Below, in pieces: positions 1 through 6,460 of a stretch of 13,461 bases of DNA (position 1 is the stretch's first letter; each line of letters begins with the position of its first letter). The notes beneath the pieces are model-generated. The model was given only the letters and a program-made list of their open reading frames with translations, had not been told where the DNA came from and searched no databases. The position numbers and the translations under genes are program-made. Source of the DNA: UBA9464 sp003445095 (GTDB taxonomy: Bacteria; Verrucomicrobiota; Verrucomicrobiia; Limisphaerales; UBA9464); assembly GCA_035437945.1 (NCBI GenBank), contig DAOMZG010000190.1:1-13461 (forward strand), written 5' to 3'.

Positions 1-846
1 GGATTCGAGCCGCATCCCGACCTCGCTGAAGGGGTTGTCAGCCCGTCTATTACCTTGATGCGGTTCTTGGAAAGTCCTTGGGTGCAGTGGACTTGGGGAA
101 TTGTGGCCGCAGCCCTGTTCGTCCGCACCGTGGCCAGTTGGCTGTGGTCAGCTTGGCTCCGTTGGAAGGCCCGACCACTCGATTCGTGGGAAGCGTGGTG
201 GCTCCTTCAAAGTTGCAAACAAGCGAGTCACCTGGAAACGCCCGTTTCCGTGTGGGAGTCAGCGGCGGTGAAAAGTCCGTGCCTGCTGGGATTAGTTCGA
301 CCCAAGCTCCTGTTGCCCAAGGGCCTCTTCCGAGAGCTCAAGCTCGCCGAACTGCGCTTGGTGTTTCTTCATGAATTAGCCCACCTTCGGCGTCGGGATT
401 TAGCGTTCAATTGGATCATGGCCGCAGTAGAACTGATTCACTGGTTCAACCCGATGGTATGGTTTGTCACGCGCCGGTTACGGGCTGATCGGGAAGAGGA
501 TTGCGATGCTTTGGCGCTGGCAACCGAGCCGACAGCCCAAAGCGAGTATGGCGAAGTGATCCTCAAGTTGATCGAGCGCGGGGTCACTCCCGCTGAATCA
601 GCACTTGCTCCGGCAATGGGACCAGGCGGGGTGCGAATGCTCGGGAATAACGGGGAATCTGATCTACGCCCGCTGTTGCATCGGATGCGCGCCATCAAAC
701 GGTTTCGCCCAGAGGCCCGAACTTGGTTGGTCGGTTTTTGTACTTGGTTGGCGGTGGCGTTGATCGGTTTTACGGACGCCGAACCCAGTCCCATCGTGGA
801 AGTCGCCCGCGCCGGTTCCGCCAATGCGTACAGCACCCTGGTATAG
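1..846 (+). CDS. BlaR1/M56-family membrane zinc metallopeptidase, 5'-partial
   Basis: The reading frame is open to base 1 with no stop before the TTG/ATG at 55-60, so the gene very likely begins outside the window; 281 codons are visible. Its clearest feature is the zinc-metalloprotease motif HELAH at 370-384, inside FLHELAHLRRRD, followed by a hydrophobic segment (AAVELIHWFNPMVWF) and a downstream acidic REED, a candidate third zinc-ligand region. A hydrophobic helix lies just after base 58 and another near the C-terminus (WLVGFCTWLAVALIGF). The SPCLLGLVRPKLLLP stretch before the protease motif is typical of the M56 family, whose members (BlaR1, MecR1) are membrane proteases that often cleave a repressor. 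The protein stops about 25 residues after the last helix, so there is no penicillin-binding sensor domain. No BlaI-like repressor gene is visible, though it could lie upstream. The family call is firm; the substrate and signal are unknown. The next gene is convergent, 50 bp away, with no obvious terminator between them. Confidence 0.85.
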   Translation, partial: GFEPHPDLAEGVVSPSITLMRFLESPWVQWTWGIVAAALFVRTVASWLWSAWLRWKARPLDSWEAWWLLQSCKQASHLETPVSVWESAAVKSPCLLGLVRPKLLLPKGLFRELKLAELRLVFLHELAHLRRRDLAFNWIMAAVELIHWFNPMVWFVTRRLRADREEDCDALALATEPTAQSEYGEVILKLIERGVTPAESALAPAMGPGGVRMLGNNGESDLRPLLHRMRAIKRFRPEARTWLVGFCTWLAVALIGFTDAEPSPIVEVARAGSANAYSTLV

Positions 847-896
847 CAGCGCTACGGTTATCTGTTTCAGTTCCGGTCGGGCTTAACCCAGATGGC

Positions 897-1685
897 TCAT
901 TTCGCGCCTGCCGGGCGGATTCGGTAGAAGGTAGCCGCGTTGGCGCCGACGACCGTCGCGGTAACCTTCTGGCCGGGTGCAAGATTCAAAAATGCAGGTT
1001 GCACGATTTGCCAAGGCCCATCCGCGGACTCAGCGGACTCGAGAATCGAGCCTAAGGGGCCACTCGCCGGAATGTCCCAAGTCAGGAGCAGGGCCTTCTC
1101 AACGGTAATCGCGGTGACTTGGGTAAACGAGATATTGTCGATCTCTGGTCCGGATGCCCCGGATCGAAGACTAACCAGTTCCACGGTCGAGGTCGGCCCC
1201 GAGGCTGCGAGTTCAACGACCTTCGACTCCCATTTCATGTCGGTCTGGAAGCTGTTGCCTTTCTCCATAGGATTCCAAGAGAAGGCCGCAACGGCTTGGC
1301 CGTTCCAGCGCACCTCGAGCTCACGAATCTGTCCGTCAATCGGATTGCCGGAAAAATTAAACTTGAGTTGGTACGTCTTACCCGTCTCGGTCGCGAAGGA
1401 TCGGGTCAAAGTCCCCGCAGAAAACCCGTTAAGGTCAACCGATTGGGCCCCGGCAATCGCGGTCCCAGTGAGATGGCGAACCACATCGGCCGAGCCACTC
1501 GCCACAGTCCAGCCGTCCAGGTCGGACCCCACCGGGAAGTTCTGATACCAAACCAACGCGTCGGGGTAGTAAGTGCCGCCGGTTTGGGTTATGTCAGGCG
1601 TTTCAAAAGTGCTCGATTGGCCCCGGACGGTGACGGGGATTCCAAAAATGACCAGGGTGATCCAAACCGGACGAGTGAGTTTCAT
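897..1685 (-). CDS. Secreted choice-of-anchor C / DUF642-like protein
   Basis: This 262-residue protein starts at ATG 1685 with a Sec signal peptide (MKLTRPVWITLVIFGIPVTV, likely cleaved near RGQ). The frame is open further upstream, but that stretch runs into nadA and lacks a signal peptide. Residues about 25-190 resemble the DUF642/choice-of-anchor C beta-sandwich domain: DGWTVASGSADVV, then QSVDLNGFSAGTL, then KTYQLKFNFSGNP, ending with GPEIDNISF. Such domains are extracellular and may bind carbohydrate; no enzymatic function is known to me. Residues about 195-262 form a second small domain with LTWDIPASG, ILESAESADGPW and a final FYRIRPAG, a C-terminal module I associate with secreted proteins of Verrucomicrobiota. 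No LPXTG, PEP-CTERM or other anchor is visible. It lies 91 bp downstream of nadA on the same strand and could be read through from it, but a functional link is not evident. Confidence 0.8.
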   Translation of the reverse strand: MKLTRPVWITLVIFGIPVTVRGQSSTFETPDITQTGGTYYPDALVWYQNFPVGSDLDGWTVASGSADVVRHLTGTAIAGAQSVDLNGFSAGTLTRSFATETGKTYQLKFNFSGNPIDGQIRELEVRWNGQAVAAFSWNPMEKGNSFQTDMKWESKVVELAASGPTSTVELVSLRSGASGPEIDNISFTQVTAITVEKALLLTWDIPASGPLGSILESAESADGPWQIVQPAFLNLAPGQKVTATVVGANAATFYRIRPAGAK

Positions 1686-1776
1686 TTGAGGCGAGTTAAG
1701 GGAAGTTGAGGCTGCCAAAAACGAACGCCAGAAGAATTCTCCAGCGCACCCACCGGGCCACCGCGGGGGCGGATTT

Positions 1777-2763
1777 TCATGGCTTCGCCGAAATCCCCAG
1801 CATCCGATCGATCGGCAACCGAGCTCGGGCCAATATGTCCGGCGCCAGATCAATCTGCGGATCCCGTCGCGCCATGCAGTCCCGAAGTTTTTCCAGGGTG
1901 TTCATCTTCATGAACCGACATTCGTTGCAGGCACAACGGTCCGTGGGCGCCGGAATGAACGTCTTACCCGGGCATTCGCGTCGAAGCCGATGGATCATGC
2001 CGGCCTCCGTCGCGATGATGATCGCGGGCGCCGGACTCTGCTTGCAATAGTTCACCATCTTTTCGGTTGAGCACACTTCATCAGCGAGCATCCGCACAGC
2101 GCGGGTGCATTCAGGATGAGCCACCAACGGCGCTCCGGGATGATCGCGGCGAATTCGAGTGATGGCGGCGTGAGTCCATTCCACGTGGACGTAGCAGTTG
2201 CCCTTCCACAAGGTCATCGGCCGACCCGTTTGTTCCATGACCCAACCGCCCAGATTTTCGTCGGGAACAAAGAGTAGATCGCGATCTTTGGGCGAGTGTT
2301 CCACGATTTTCTTGGCGTTGCCGCTCGTGCAGATGACGTCACTCAAGGCCTTCACCGCCGCGCTGCAATTGATGTAAGCAATCGTATAGAAGTTGGGATT
2401 CGTCCGTTGCAGGGCGGCAAGTTTTTCGGCCGGACAACTCTCCTCAAGCGAACACCCCGCCTCTCTGTCGGGGAGCAACACCAATTTATGCGGATTCAAA
2501 ATCTTCGCCGTCTCCGCCATGAAGTGCACTCCGCAGAAGACGATCACTTCAGCTGGCGTTTGGGCCGCCTGTTGCGCGAGACCTAAAGAATCGCCCACAT
2601 AATCGGCAATATCCTGGATCTCTCCGACCTGATAATTGTGCGCCAGGATGACGGCATTGAGCTGACGTTTTAGCGCGAGGATTTCCTGCGACAACGCGTC
2701 GAGCTCGGCCGCGGGGATGGGAGCGCGCGTGAGATAGGGCTGGGTGTCGGGCGCGTTAAACAT
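1777..2763 (-). CDS. nadA: Quinolinate synthase NadA
   Basis: NadA condenses iminoaspartate with dihydroxyacetone phosphate to quinolinate in de novo NAD synthesis, using an oxygen-sensitive [4Fe-4S] cluster in the cytoplasm. The 328-residue protein carries family motifs along its length: AHNYQVGEIQDIADYVGDSL (41-60), GVHFMAETAKILNP (78-91), NCSAAVKA (132-139), VPDENLGG (166-173), AHPECTRAV (215-223), ATEAGM (251-256) and FMKMNTLEKL (284-293). By alignment with the E. coli enzyme from memory, the cluster ligands should be Cys104 (AGCSLEESCP), Cys190 (GNCYVHVEW) and Cys282 (CACNECRFMKMN). All three are present, so the enzyme should be active. The start ATG at 2763 is preceded by a purine-rich AGGGTAGG, one of the better ribosome-binding sites in the window. 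The neighbours are hemC, 222 bp upstream on the same strand, and the choice-of-anchor gene downstream. The partner nadB is not in the window. Confidence 0.97.
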   Translation of the reverse strand: MFNAPDTQPYLTRAPIPAAELDALSQEILALKRQLNAVILAHNYQVGEIQDIADYVGDSLGLAQQAAQTPAEVIVFCGVHFMAETAKILNPHKLVLLPDREAGCSLEESCPAEKLAALQRTNPNFYTIAYINCSAAVKALSDVICTSGNAKKIVEHSPKDRDLLFVPDENLGGWVMEQTGRPMTLWKGNCYVHVEWTHAAITRIRRDHPGAPLVAHPECTRAVRMLADEVCSTEKMVNYCKQSPAPAIIIATEAGMIHRLRRECPGKTFIPAPTDRCACNECRFMKMNTLEKLRDCMARRDPQIDLAPDILARARLPIDRMLGISAKP

Positions 2764-2985
2764 GCGCCTACCCTAAGTCGGGCAGAGACGCTGTAAAAAC
2801 ACGAATATATCCACTCCGATGTGCGTGGGGCGAGCCTTTGCGGCCAGGGCGGGTCTTGACGCATTTACGGGTTGGCAATTCCACTCGCGTACGGCTCCGC
2901 GAAGCCTCGGACGATCATCTGAGGGAGGCAGCCTCCTGCCCCGCTGAGCAATGATTCGGTGTCAAAAAGCGCCCAGCTACTCCGT
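2764..2985. other. Intergenic region hemC-nadA with a small stem-loop
   Basis: These 222 bp separate the hemC stop from the nadA start and contain no credible gene. A GGCAG-CCTC-CTGCC stem-loop (2927-2940) overlaps the compact inverted repeat GGAGGC-A-GCCTCC (2924-2936), about 50 nt downstream of the hemC stop. Neither is followed by a T-run on the minus strand. Closer to nadA there is an AT-rich TATATT at about 2806-2811 on the minus strand that could be a -10 element, but I see no matching -35. The spacing suggests that nadA has its own promoter. Confidence 0.4.
2961..2980 (-). terminator. Possible weak terminator after hemC
   Basis: On the minus strand, starting within 10 nt of the hemC stop, AGC-TGGGC-GCT is followed by five T residues. 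The stem is only three clear base pairs, so this is a poor intrinsic terminator. It is recorded because it lies at the end of the tetrapyrrole operon and carries the only T-run noticed there. Confidence 0.25.
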
Positions 2986-4065
2986 TCAATTTTTAAGGAG
3001 ACCCTCAACCAACCGCGCACCCACTTCGCGTCCTAGTTCAAGCGCTTCGCGGACCGGGCGCGTTCCTTGCGCAACGATCGCTTGTCCGTCGAAGTACCGG
3101 ACCGCTTCCATTCGTAGTTGATGTCCGAGGACTCGCGCGTAGGCCGCTACCGGGGTTTGACACCCGCCACCTAAGGCGCTGAGCAACGCCCGCTCGGCAC
3201 TCACCGCAGCGAATGTGTTGGTGTGATTCAGGGCCAGGCAAAGCGTTCTTGCATCATCGTCATCGGCCCGGACTTCCAATCCAAGTGCGCCTTGACCGAC
3301 GGCGGGCAGAAGTTGTTCGGGCTCGAGCAGCGTCGCCAGGAGTCCTGAGGGAGGCGGCGTAACCTCGGCTCTTGAGCTAGCCGGAAGTCGCGGATCTATT
3401 CTTAGTTCCCCCCGGGGTCCAATATCGAAATGCAGCCGGAGCAATCCCGCCGCCGCCAGAATCGTCACATCGAAATCACAGGAATCGCGAAGCTTCCGGA
3501 GGCGGGTTCCCACGTTGCCTCGAATCGGCACAACGACCACATCCGGTCGCACGATTTTCACCGCCGCTGCGCGCCGAGTGCTGCTCGTCGCGACCACCGC
3601 GCCTTGGGGCAATTGAGCGAGGATCAATCCGGGTTCACCGAATAGCGGCTCGCGTTGACCGGGGCGCCAGTCGTGGTGATGTGGATGCGTCTCGGGAACC
3701 GTGGCCGCGCGATAGAGAAGAACTTCACGGACATCCTCTCGTGGCGGAGTCGCGGCCAGCAGCAATCCCTCGGGCAGGTCCGTCGGCAGATCCTTCAAGC
3801 TGTGCACGGCGATCTCGGCTTCGCCCGCCAGAAGCGCCACTTCAAGTTCCTTGGTAAATAGCCCCCGAGGAAGCGACGCATCGGGATTCACCAGACTCAG
3901 CGTCGGCAACTGGTCGCCGGTCGTTTTGACGACCATCAGCTCGAAGGTCCGGCTAGGAAATGCCCGGGCGAATTCGCCGCGAACTTTTTCAGCTTGAGCG
4001 AGCGCGAGCGCCGAGCCGCGGGTAGCCAGGCGAATGATTCGCGACGTCGGAGAAGAAGGGGACAT
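2986..4065 (-). CDS. hemC: Hydroxymethylbilane synthase (porphobilinogen deaminase) HemC
   Basis: HemC polymerises four porphobilinogen molecules to hydroxymethylbilane in the cytoplasm, using a dipyrromethane cofactor on a conserved cysteine. Visible motifs are RLATRGSALALAQA at the N-terminus, VVKTTGD, GLFTKELE, AVHSLKDLPT with the catalytic Asp at about residue 92, ATSSTRRAA, PIRGNVGTRL, LPAVGQGALG, and ALGGGCQTP with the cofactor Cys at about residue 302. I chose ATG 4065 (359 aa) over the upstream TTG at 4089. It lies 24 bp after the hemA stop, with GGTGAGG upstream, and gives a normal N-terminus (MSPSSPTSRIIRLATRGS). The protein is about 45 residues longer than the usual roughly 310. 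The main reason is an insertion at about residues 119-150, between REDVREVLLY and LPQGAVVATSS, which contains the His-rich run HPHHHDW. It is the third gene of the ccsA-hemA-hemC operon. Confidence 0.96.
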   Translation of the reverse strand: MSPSSPTSRIIRLATRGSALALAQAEKVRGEFARAFPSRTFELMVVKTTGDQLPTLSLVNPDASLPRGLFTKELEVALLAGEAEIAVHSLKDLPTDLPEGLLLAATPPREDVREVLLYRAATVPETHPHHHDWRPGQREPLFGEPGLILAQLPQGAVVATSSTRRAAAVKIVRPDVVVVPIRGNVGTRLRKLRDSCDFDVTILAAAGLLRLHFDIGPRGELRIDPRLPASSRAEVTPPPSGLLATLLEPEQLLPAVGQGALGLEVRADDDDARTLCLALNHTNTFAAVSAERALLSALGGGCQTPVAAYARVLGHQLRMEAVRYFDGQAIVAQGTRPVREALELGREVGARLVEGLLKN

Positions 4066-4089
4066 GCGACAACACTCAACCTCACCCAA

Positions 4090-5148
4090 TCATTCGAACG
4101 CTAACCGATCGGCCGACGGCGGCGGCGGACTGAATTGCCCTGTCCAAGCACAAACGCGTTCGCGAATGATCGCTTCGCAGCGAATCTGTTCTTCCCGACG
4201 CGAGCGGAGATGTTCGTCGGCGATGGCTTGAAGGTCGTCCACATTGGCCAGAAACACGTTGTCGAGCTGTTTCACATCCGGATCCATGTCGCGGGGCACC
4301 GCGAGATCGATGAGGAGCAACGGTCGCGCCGCCCGGTGGTGAAGGAGGGCCGCCAGGCGGGCGCGATCCAGAATGAAGTGGGGCGCGCTGGTGCTGCTCA
4401 CGATGATGTCGAGGCGGGAAAACTCGCGTTCCCAATCGTCGAAATGAATGGCGCGGCCGCCCAGTTCTTCAGCCAGGGACGCAGCCCGAGCGAACGAGCG
4501 GTTACTGACGAGGACGGAGCGCGCGCCGCGGCTGACCAGCGCCCGGGCAGTTTTCTCGGAGGTATCGCCCGCGCCGATCACCATTACTTCGCGTCCCCGC
4601 AATCCGTCGAAAATCTTCTCCGCGAGTTCCACGGCGACGGACGCCACGCTGGTGTTGCCCCGCTGAATCTGAGTCTCGCTGCGGACGCGCTTCGCGGTGC
4701 TGAAGGCGGCTTGAAACAGCTTGTTCAATACTCGGCCGGTGTGGCCATTTTGGAGGGCGACGTGGTAGGCTTGTTTGATTTGACCGAGGATTTCGGTCTC
4801 GCCCAGCACCAGTGAATCCAACCCACTAGCAACGCGGAACAAGTGGACCACCCCAGCTTCCTCACCGTGGATGTACCATCCTAAGTCGGGAGAAGTGACG
4901 ACCGCCCGATCCGCCGACAAGAAACATCGCAGAGACCGTTCGGCTTCGGTCAGAGGATGGTCGGTGACGGCATAAAGTTCGACGCGATTGCAGGTGGAGA
5001 TCAGCACCGCTTCGCGAGCGAGGCCGGCGGACCGCAAACGCGCGAGCACCCCAGGAATGGCGGACTCCGCGTACGCGAAGCGCTCCCGTACTTCCACAGG
5101 AGCCGTGCGATGGCTCAAGCCCAAAACAAGGAGACTCATCGCGCTCAC
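4090..5148 (-). CDS. hemA: Glutamyl-tRNA reductase HemA, short C-terminal form
   Basis: HemA reduces glutamyl-tRNA(Glu) to glutamate-1-semialdehyde with NADPH, the first committed step of C5 tetrapyrrole synthesis. Visible motifs are GLSHRTAPVEVRE, the catalytic cysteine in STCNRVELYA (Cys53, or Cys50 counted from the second start), YIHGEEAGVVHLFRVASGLDSLVLGE, KRVRSETQIQRGNTSVASVA, and a Rossmann nucleotide site MVIGAGDTSEKTA followed by VSNRSFARA. The GTG at 5148 overlaps the stop of the ccsA-like gene as GTGA, favouring coupled translation; an ATG nine bases further in (5139) is an equally plausible start. The protein is 352 aa (349 from the ATG) against about 420 in E. coli. It ends soon after the long spinal helix (EEQIRCEAIIRERV), so most of the C-terminal dimerisation domain is absent. 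hemC begins 24 bp later, leaving no room for a frameshifted remainder. Confidence 0.96.
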   Translation of the reverse strand: MSAMSLLVLGLSHRTAPVEVRERFAYAESAIPGVLARLRSAGLAREAVLISTCNRVELYAVTDHPLTEAERSLRCFLSADRAVVTSPDLGWYIHGEEAGVVHLFRVASGLDSLVLGETEILGQIKQAYHVALQNGHTGRVLNKLFQAAFSTAKRVRSETQIQRGNTSVASVAVELAEKIFDGLRGREVMVIGAGDTSEKTARALVSRGARSVLVSNRSFARAASLAEELGGRAIHFDDWEREFSRLDIIVSSTSAPHFILDRARLAALLHHRAARPLLLIDLAVPRDMDPDVKQLDNVFLANVDDLQAIADEHLRSRREEQIRCEAIIRERVCAWTGQFSPPPPSADRLAFE

Positions 5149-6011
5149 GGATTATGAATGGGTGAAGGCAAATTGGTCCCCCAGAAGGTGAGCAAAACGA
5201 AGGCAAAGGCTCCGATCGCTCCCCACGCGAAGCGGCGCCCACCGGCCATGGGCCGACCGTGAACCCAAAGCAACACGAGGTAAGCGCACCAGACCACCAA
5301 CGACCACACTACTTTGGGGTCGCCGGACAAATAGTATCCGCGCTGTTCTCGGAGCCACCAGACCCCGACGAGTAGCCCGGCGGTAAGCAGCCCCAAGCCC
5401 ACCCACAGCAGGGCCTGAGTGACCCTCTCCATTCGTTGAATCGGCGGCAACAGAGCCAAAACGGCGCGCGTCTTGTCGAACTTGAGGTTGTGTTCTTGCG
5501 ACAGGTACATCAGCGCCGCAATGGCGCCCAAGCCAAATGCCCCGTAAGCCAGCAAGATCAAAGCCGCATGGAGACTCCCCCAGCCGTGGACGAACGCAGG
5601 TTTAGGCCCTCGTTCGTCCAGCAGGGGGAACAGCGCGAATACTCCCAAGGCTAACAAAAGAGGCGAGGCGAACGCCCCAAGGAACCGCAGCCGGGGCCAA
5701 AGTCCCAACACGAGAAAGCTGGCTACGATCGTCCAGGAAATGAACATCGTCGCTTCGAACAAGTTGTTGATCGGGCAGCGATCAATGGAGAAGCCACGCA
5801 GAAACATCGCCGCCGTGTGCAAAACGGCCCCCACCACCAAGACACTGTAGAGAACCCAATCATCGCGCCGAAATCCGCGCCGCCAGAGCAGCACGGAGTA
5901 GGCGGCCCCCACGCCATAAACGAGGACAGCCACGGCGAACCAACTTCGATCCGTCAACCCCAACACCGGGCCAACGTACCGACCCCAGCCGCCTTGTCCA
6001 AGCCAGGGCAT
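5145..6011 (-). CDS. CcsA/HemX-like cytochrome c assembly membrane protein
   Basis: This 288-residue protein has about eight hydrophobic segments (roughly 25-43, 53-70, 85-103, 110-130, 145-170, 198-218, 234-250 and 262-278) and fits the cytochrome c assembly family (CcsA/CcmC/HemX). Diagnostic stretches are PINNLFEATMFISW, HGWGSLHAALILLAYGAFGLG with LMYLSQEHNLK, and GVWWLREQRGYYLSGDPKVVWSLVVW. The last corresponds to the tryptophan-rich WWD heme-handling motif, but it is degenerate: the usual W-x-WDPKE reads YLSGDPKVV. Candidate heme-ligand histidines are H65, H148 and H251. Its position directly ahead of hemA resembles the hemA-hemX association of Bacillus, where HemX affects the level of HemA protein; bona fide CcsA/ResC proteins export heme for cytochrome c maturation. 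The sequence does not decide between these roles. ATG 6011 is the only start in the open frame before an upstream in-frame stop, and a hairpin abuts it. Confidence 0.85.
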   Translation of the reverse strand: MPWLGQGGWGRYVGPVLGLTDRSWFAVAVLVYGVGAAYSVLLWRRGFRRDDWVLYSVLVVGAVLHTAAMFLRGFSIDRCPINNLFEATMFISWTIVASFLVLGLWPRLRFLGAFASPLLLALGVFALFPLLDERGPKPAFVHGWGSLHAALILLAYGAFGLGAIAALMYLSQEHNLKFDKTRAVLALLPPIQRMERVTQALLWVGLGLLTAGLLVGVWWLREQRGYYLSGDPKVVWSLVVWCAYLVLLWVHGRPMAGGRRFAWGAIGAFAFVLLTFWGTNLPSPIHNP

Positions 6012-6039
6012 GAACTCGCAACATTCGCCATGCGAGTTC
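6012..6039 (-). promoter_or_regulatory. Perfect 9-bp inverted repeat abutting the ccsA-like start codon
   Basis: GAACTCGCA (6012-6020) and TGCGAGTTC (6031-6039) are exact reverse complements separated by 10 nt. In the minus-strand transcript the 3' arm ends immediately before the ATG (6011-6009), so the stem covers the whole region where a ribosome-binding site would lie. No other Shine-Dalgarno sequence is seen. It could be an RNA hairpin limiting initiation of the heme operon or a DNA operator for a dimeric regulator. The repeat itself is certain; the function is inferred. Confidence 0.5.
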
Positions 6040-6189
6040 GATCAGGCCAACCATCGCCGTGGGCAGCGTTCACTGGAGGAATCACCCCGGATCGGGATGC
6101 GACGTTGACGTGCCCGGATCGAATCTTGAATTATCCGCGCGCCAACGCCAATCGATCCGGCCCCAGACACCACCGCACCATTCGGTCGA

Positions 6190-6456
6190 ATGATAAAGCT
6201 GCCCGCTCCCCCTGTATTTGCGCTGGTGTTGGTCGTGCCGCTTACCACCGGATGCGACCCCGTCGTCAACTTCTATGGCTCGTTCTTCCCCGCCTGGGTA
6301 ATTTGCTTGGTGCTGGGAATATTGTTTACGTCGTTGCTTCGCTGGCTATTCGCGGCCACCCGAATCGAGCGTCACTTGGGCCCGTTAGTGCTGATTTATC
6401 CCGCCTTGGCCCTTTCGCTGACGTGTGCAGTTTGGCTGGGGTTGTTCGGACCGTAA
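6190..6456 (+). CDS. ytcA: YtcA-like small inner-membrane lipoprotein
   Basis: This 88-residue protein has an N-terminal hydrophobic signal and a lipobox-like LTTGC ending in Cys22, then two further hydrophobic segments (about 33-52 and 67-86). The pattern of DP-V-FYGSFFPAW, a helix, TRIE-H and a final helix ending W-GLF matches the E. coli YtcA family in length and layout. YtcA has no established biochemical role; in E. coli its gene precedes mdtNOP. Here the same arrangement holds for the next gene: the stop at 6456 is 4 nt before the mdtN-like ATG, so the two are almost certainly co-transcribed. No Shine-Dalgarno sequence is seen before ATG 6190. The 178 bp back to the divergent ccsA-like gene must hold promoters for both directions, but I could not assign boxes. 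Confidence 0.8.
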   Translation: MIKLPAPPVFALVLVVPLTTGCDPVVNFYGSFFPAWVICLVLGILFTSLLRWLFAATRIERHLGPLVLIYPALALSLTCAVWLGLFGP

Positions 6457-6460
6457 CTCC

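Noticed and set aside
940..1709. Long plus-strand frames opposite the choice-of-anchor gene
   Set aside because: They have no motifs or signal peptide, while the minus strand shows a signal peptide and DUF642-like signatures.
2806..2811. TATATT as a -10 box for nadA
   Set aside because: No -35 element at suitable spacing is recognisable, so it is mentioned only within the intergenic entry.
6042..6269. 75-codon minus-strand frame upstream of the ccsA-like gene
   Set aside because: It is antisense to the ytcA-like start and its Ser/Gly/Thr-rich text resembles no family; the ytcA call with its mdtN partner is stronger.
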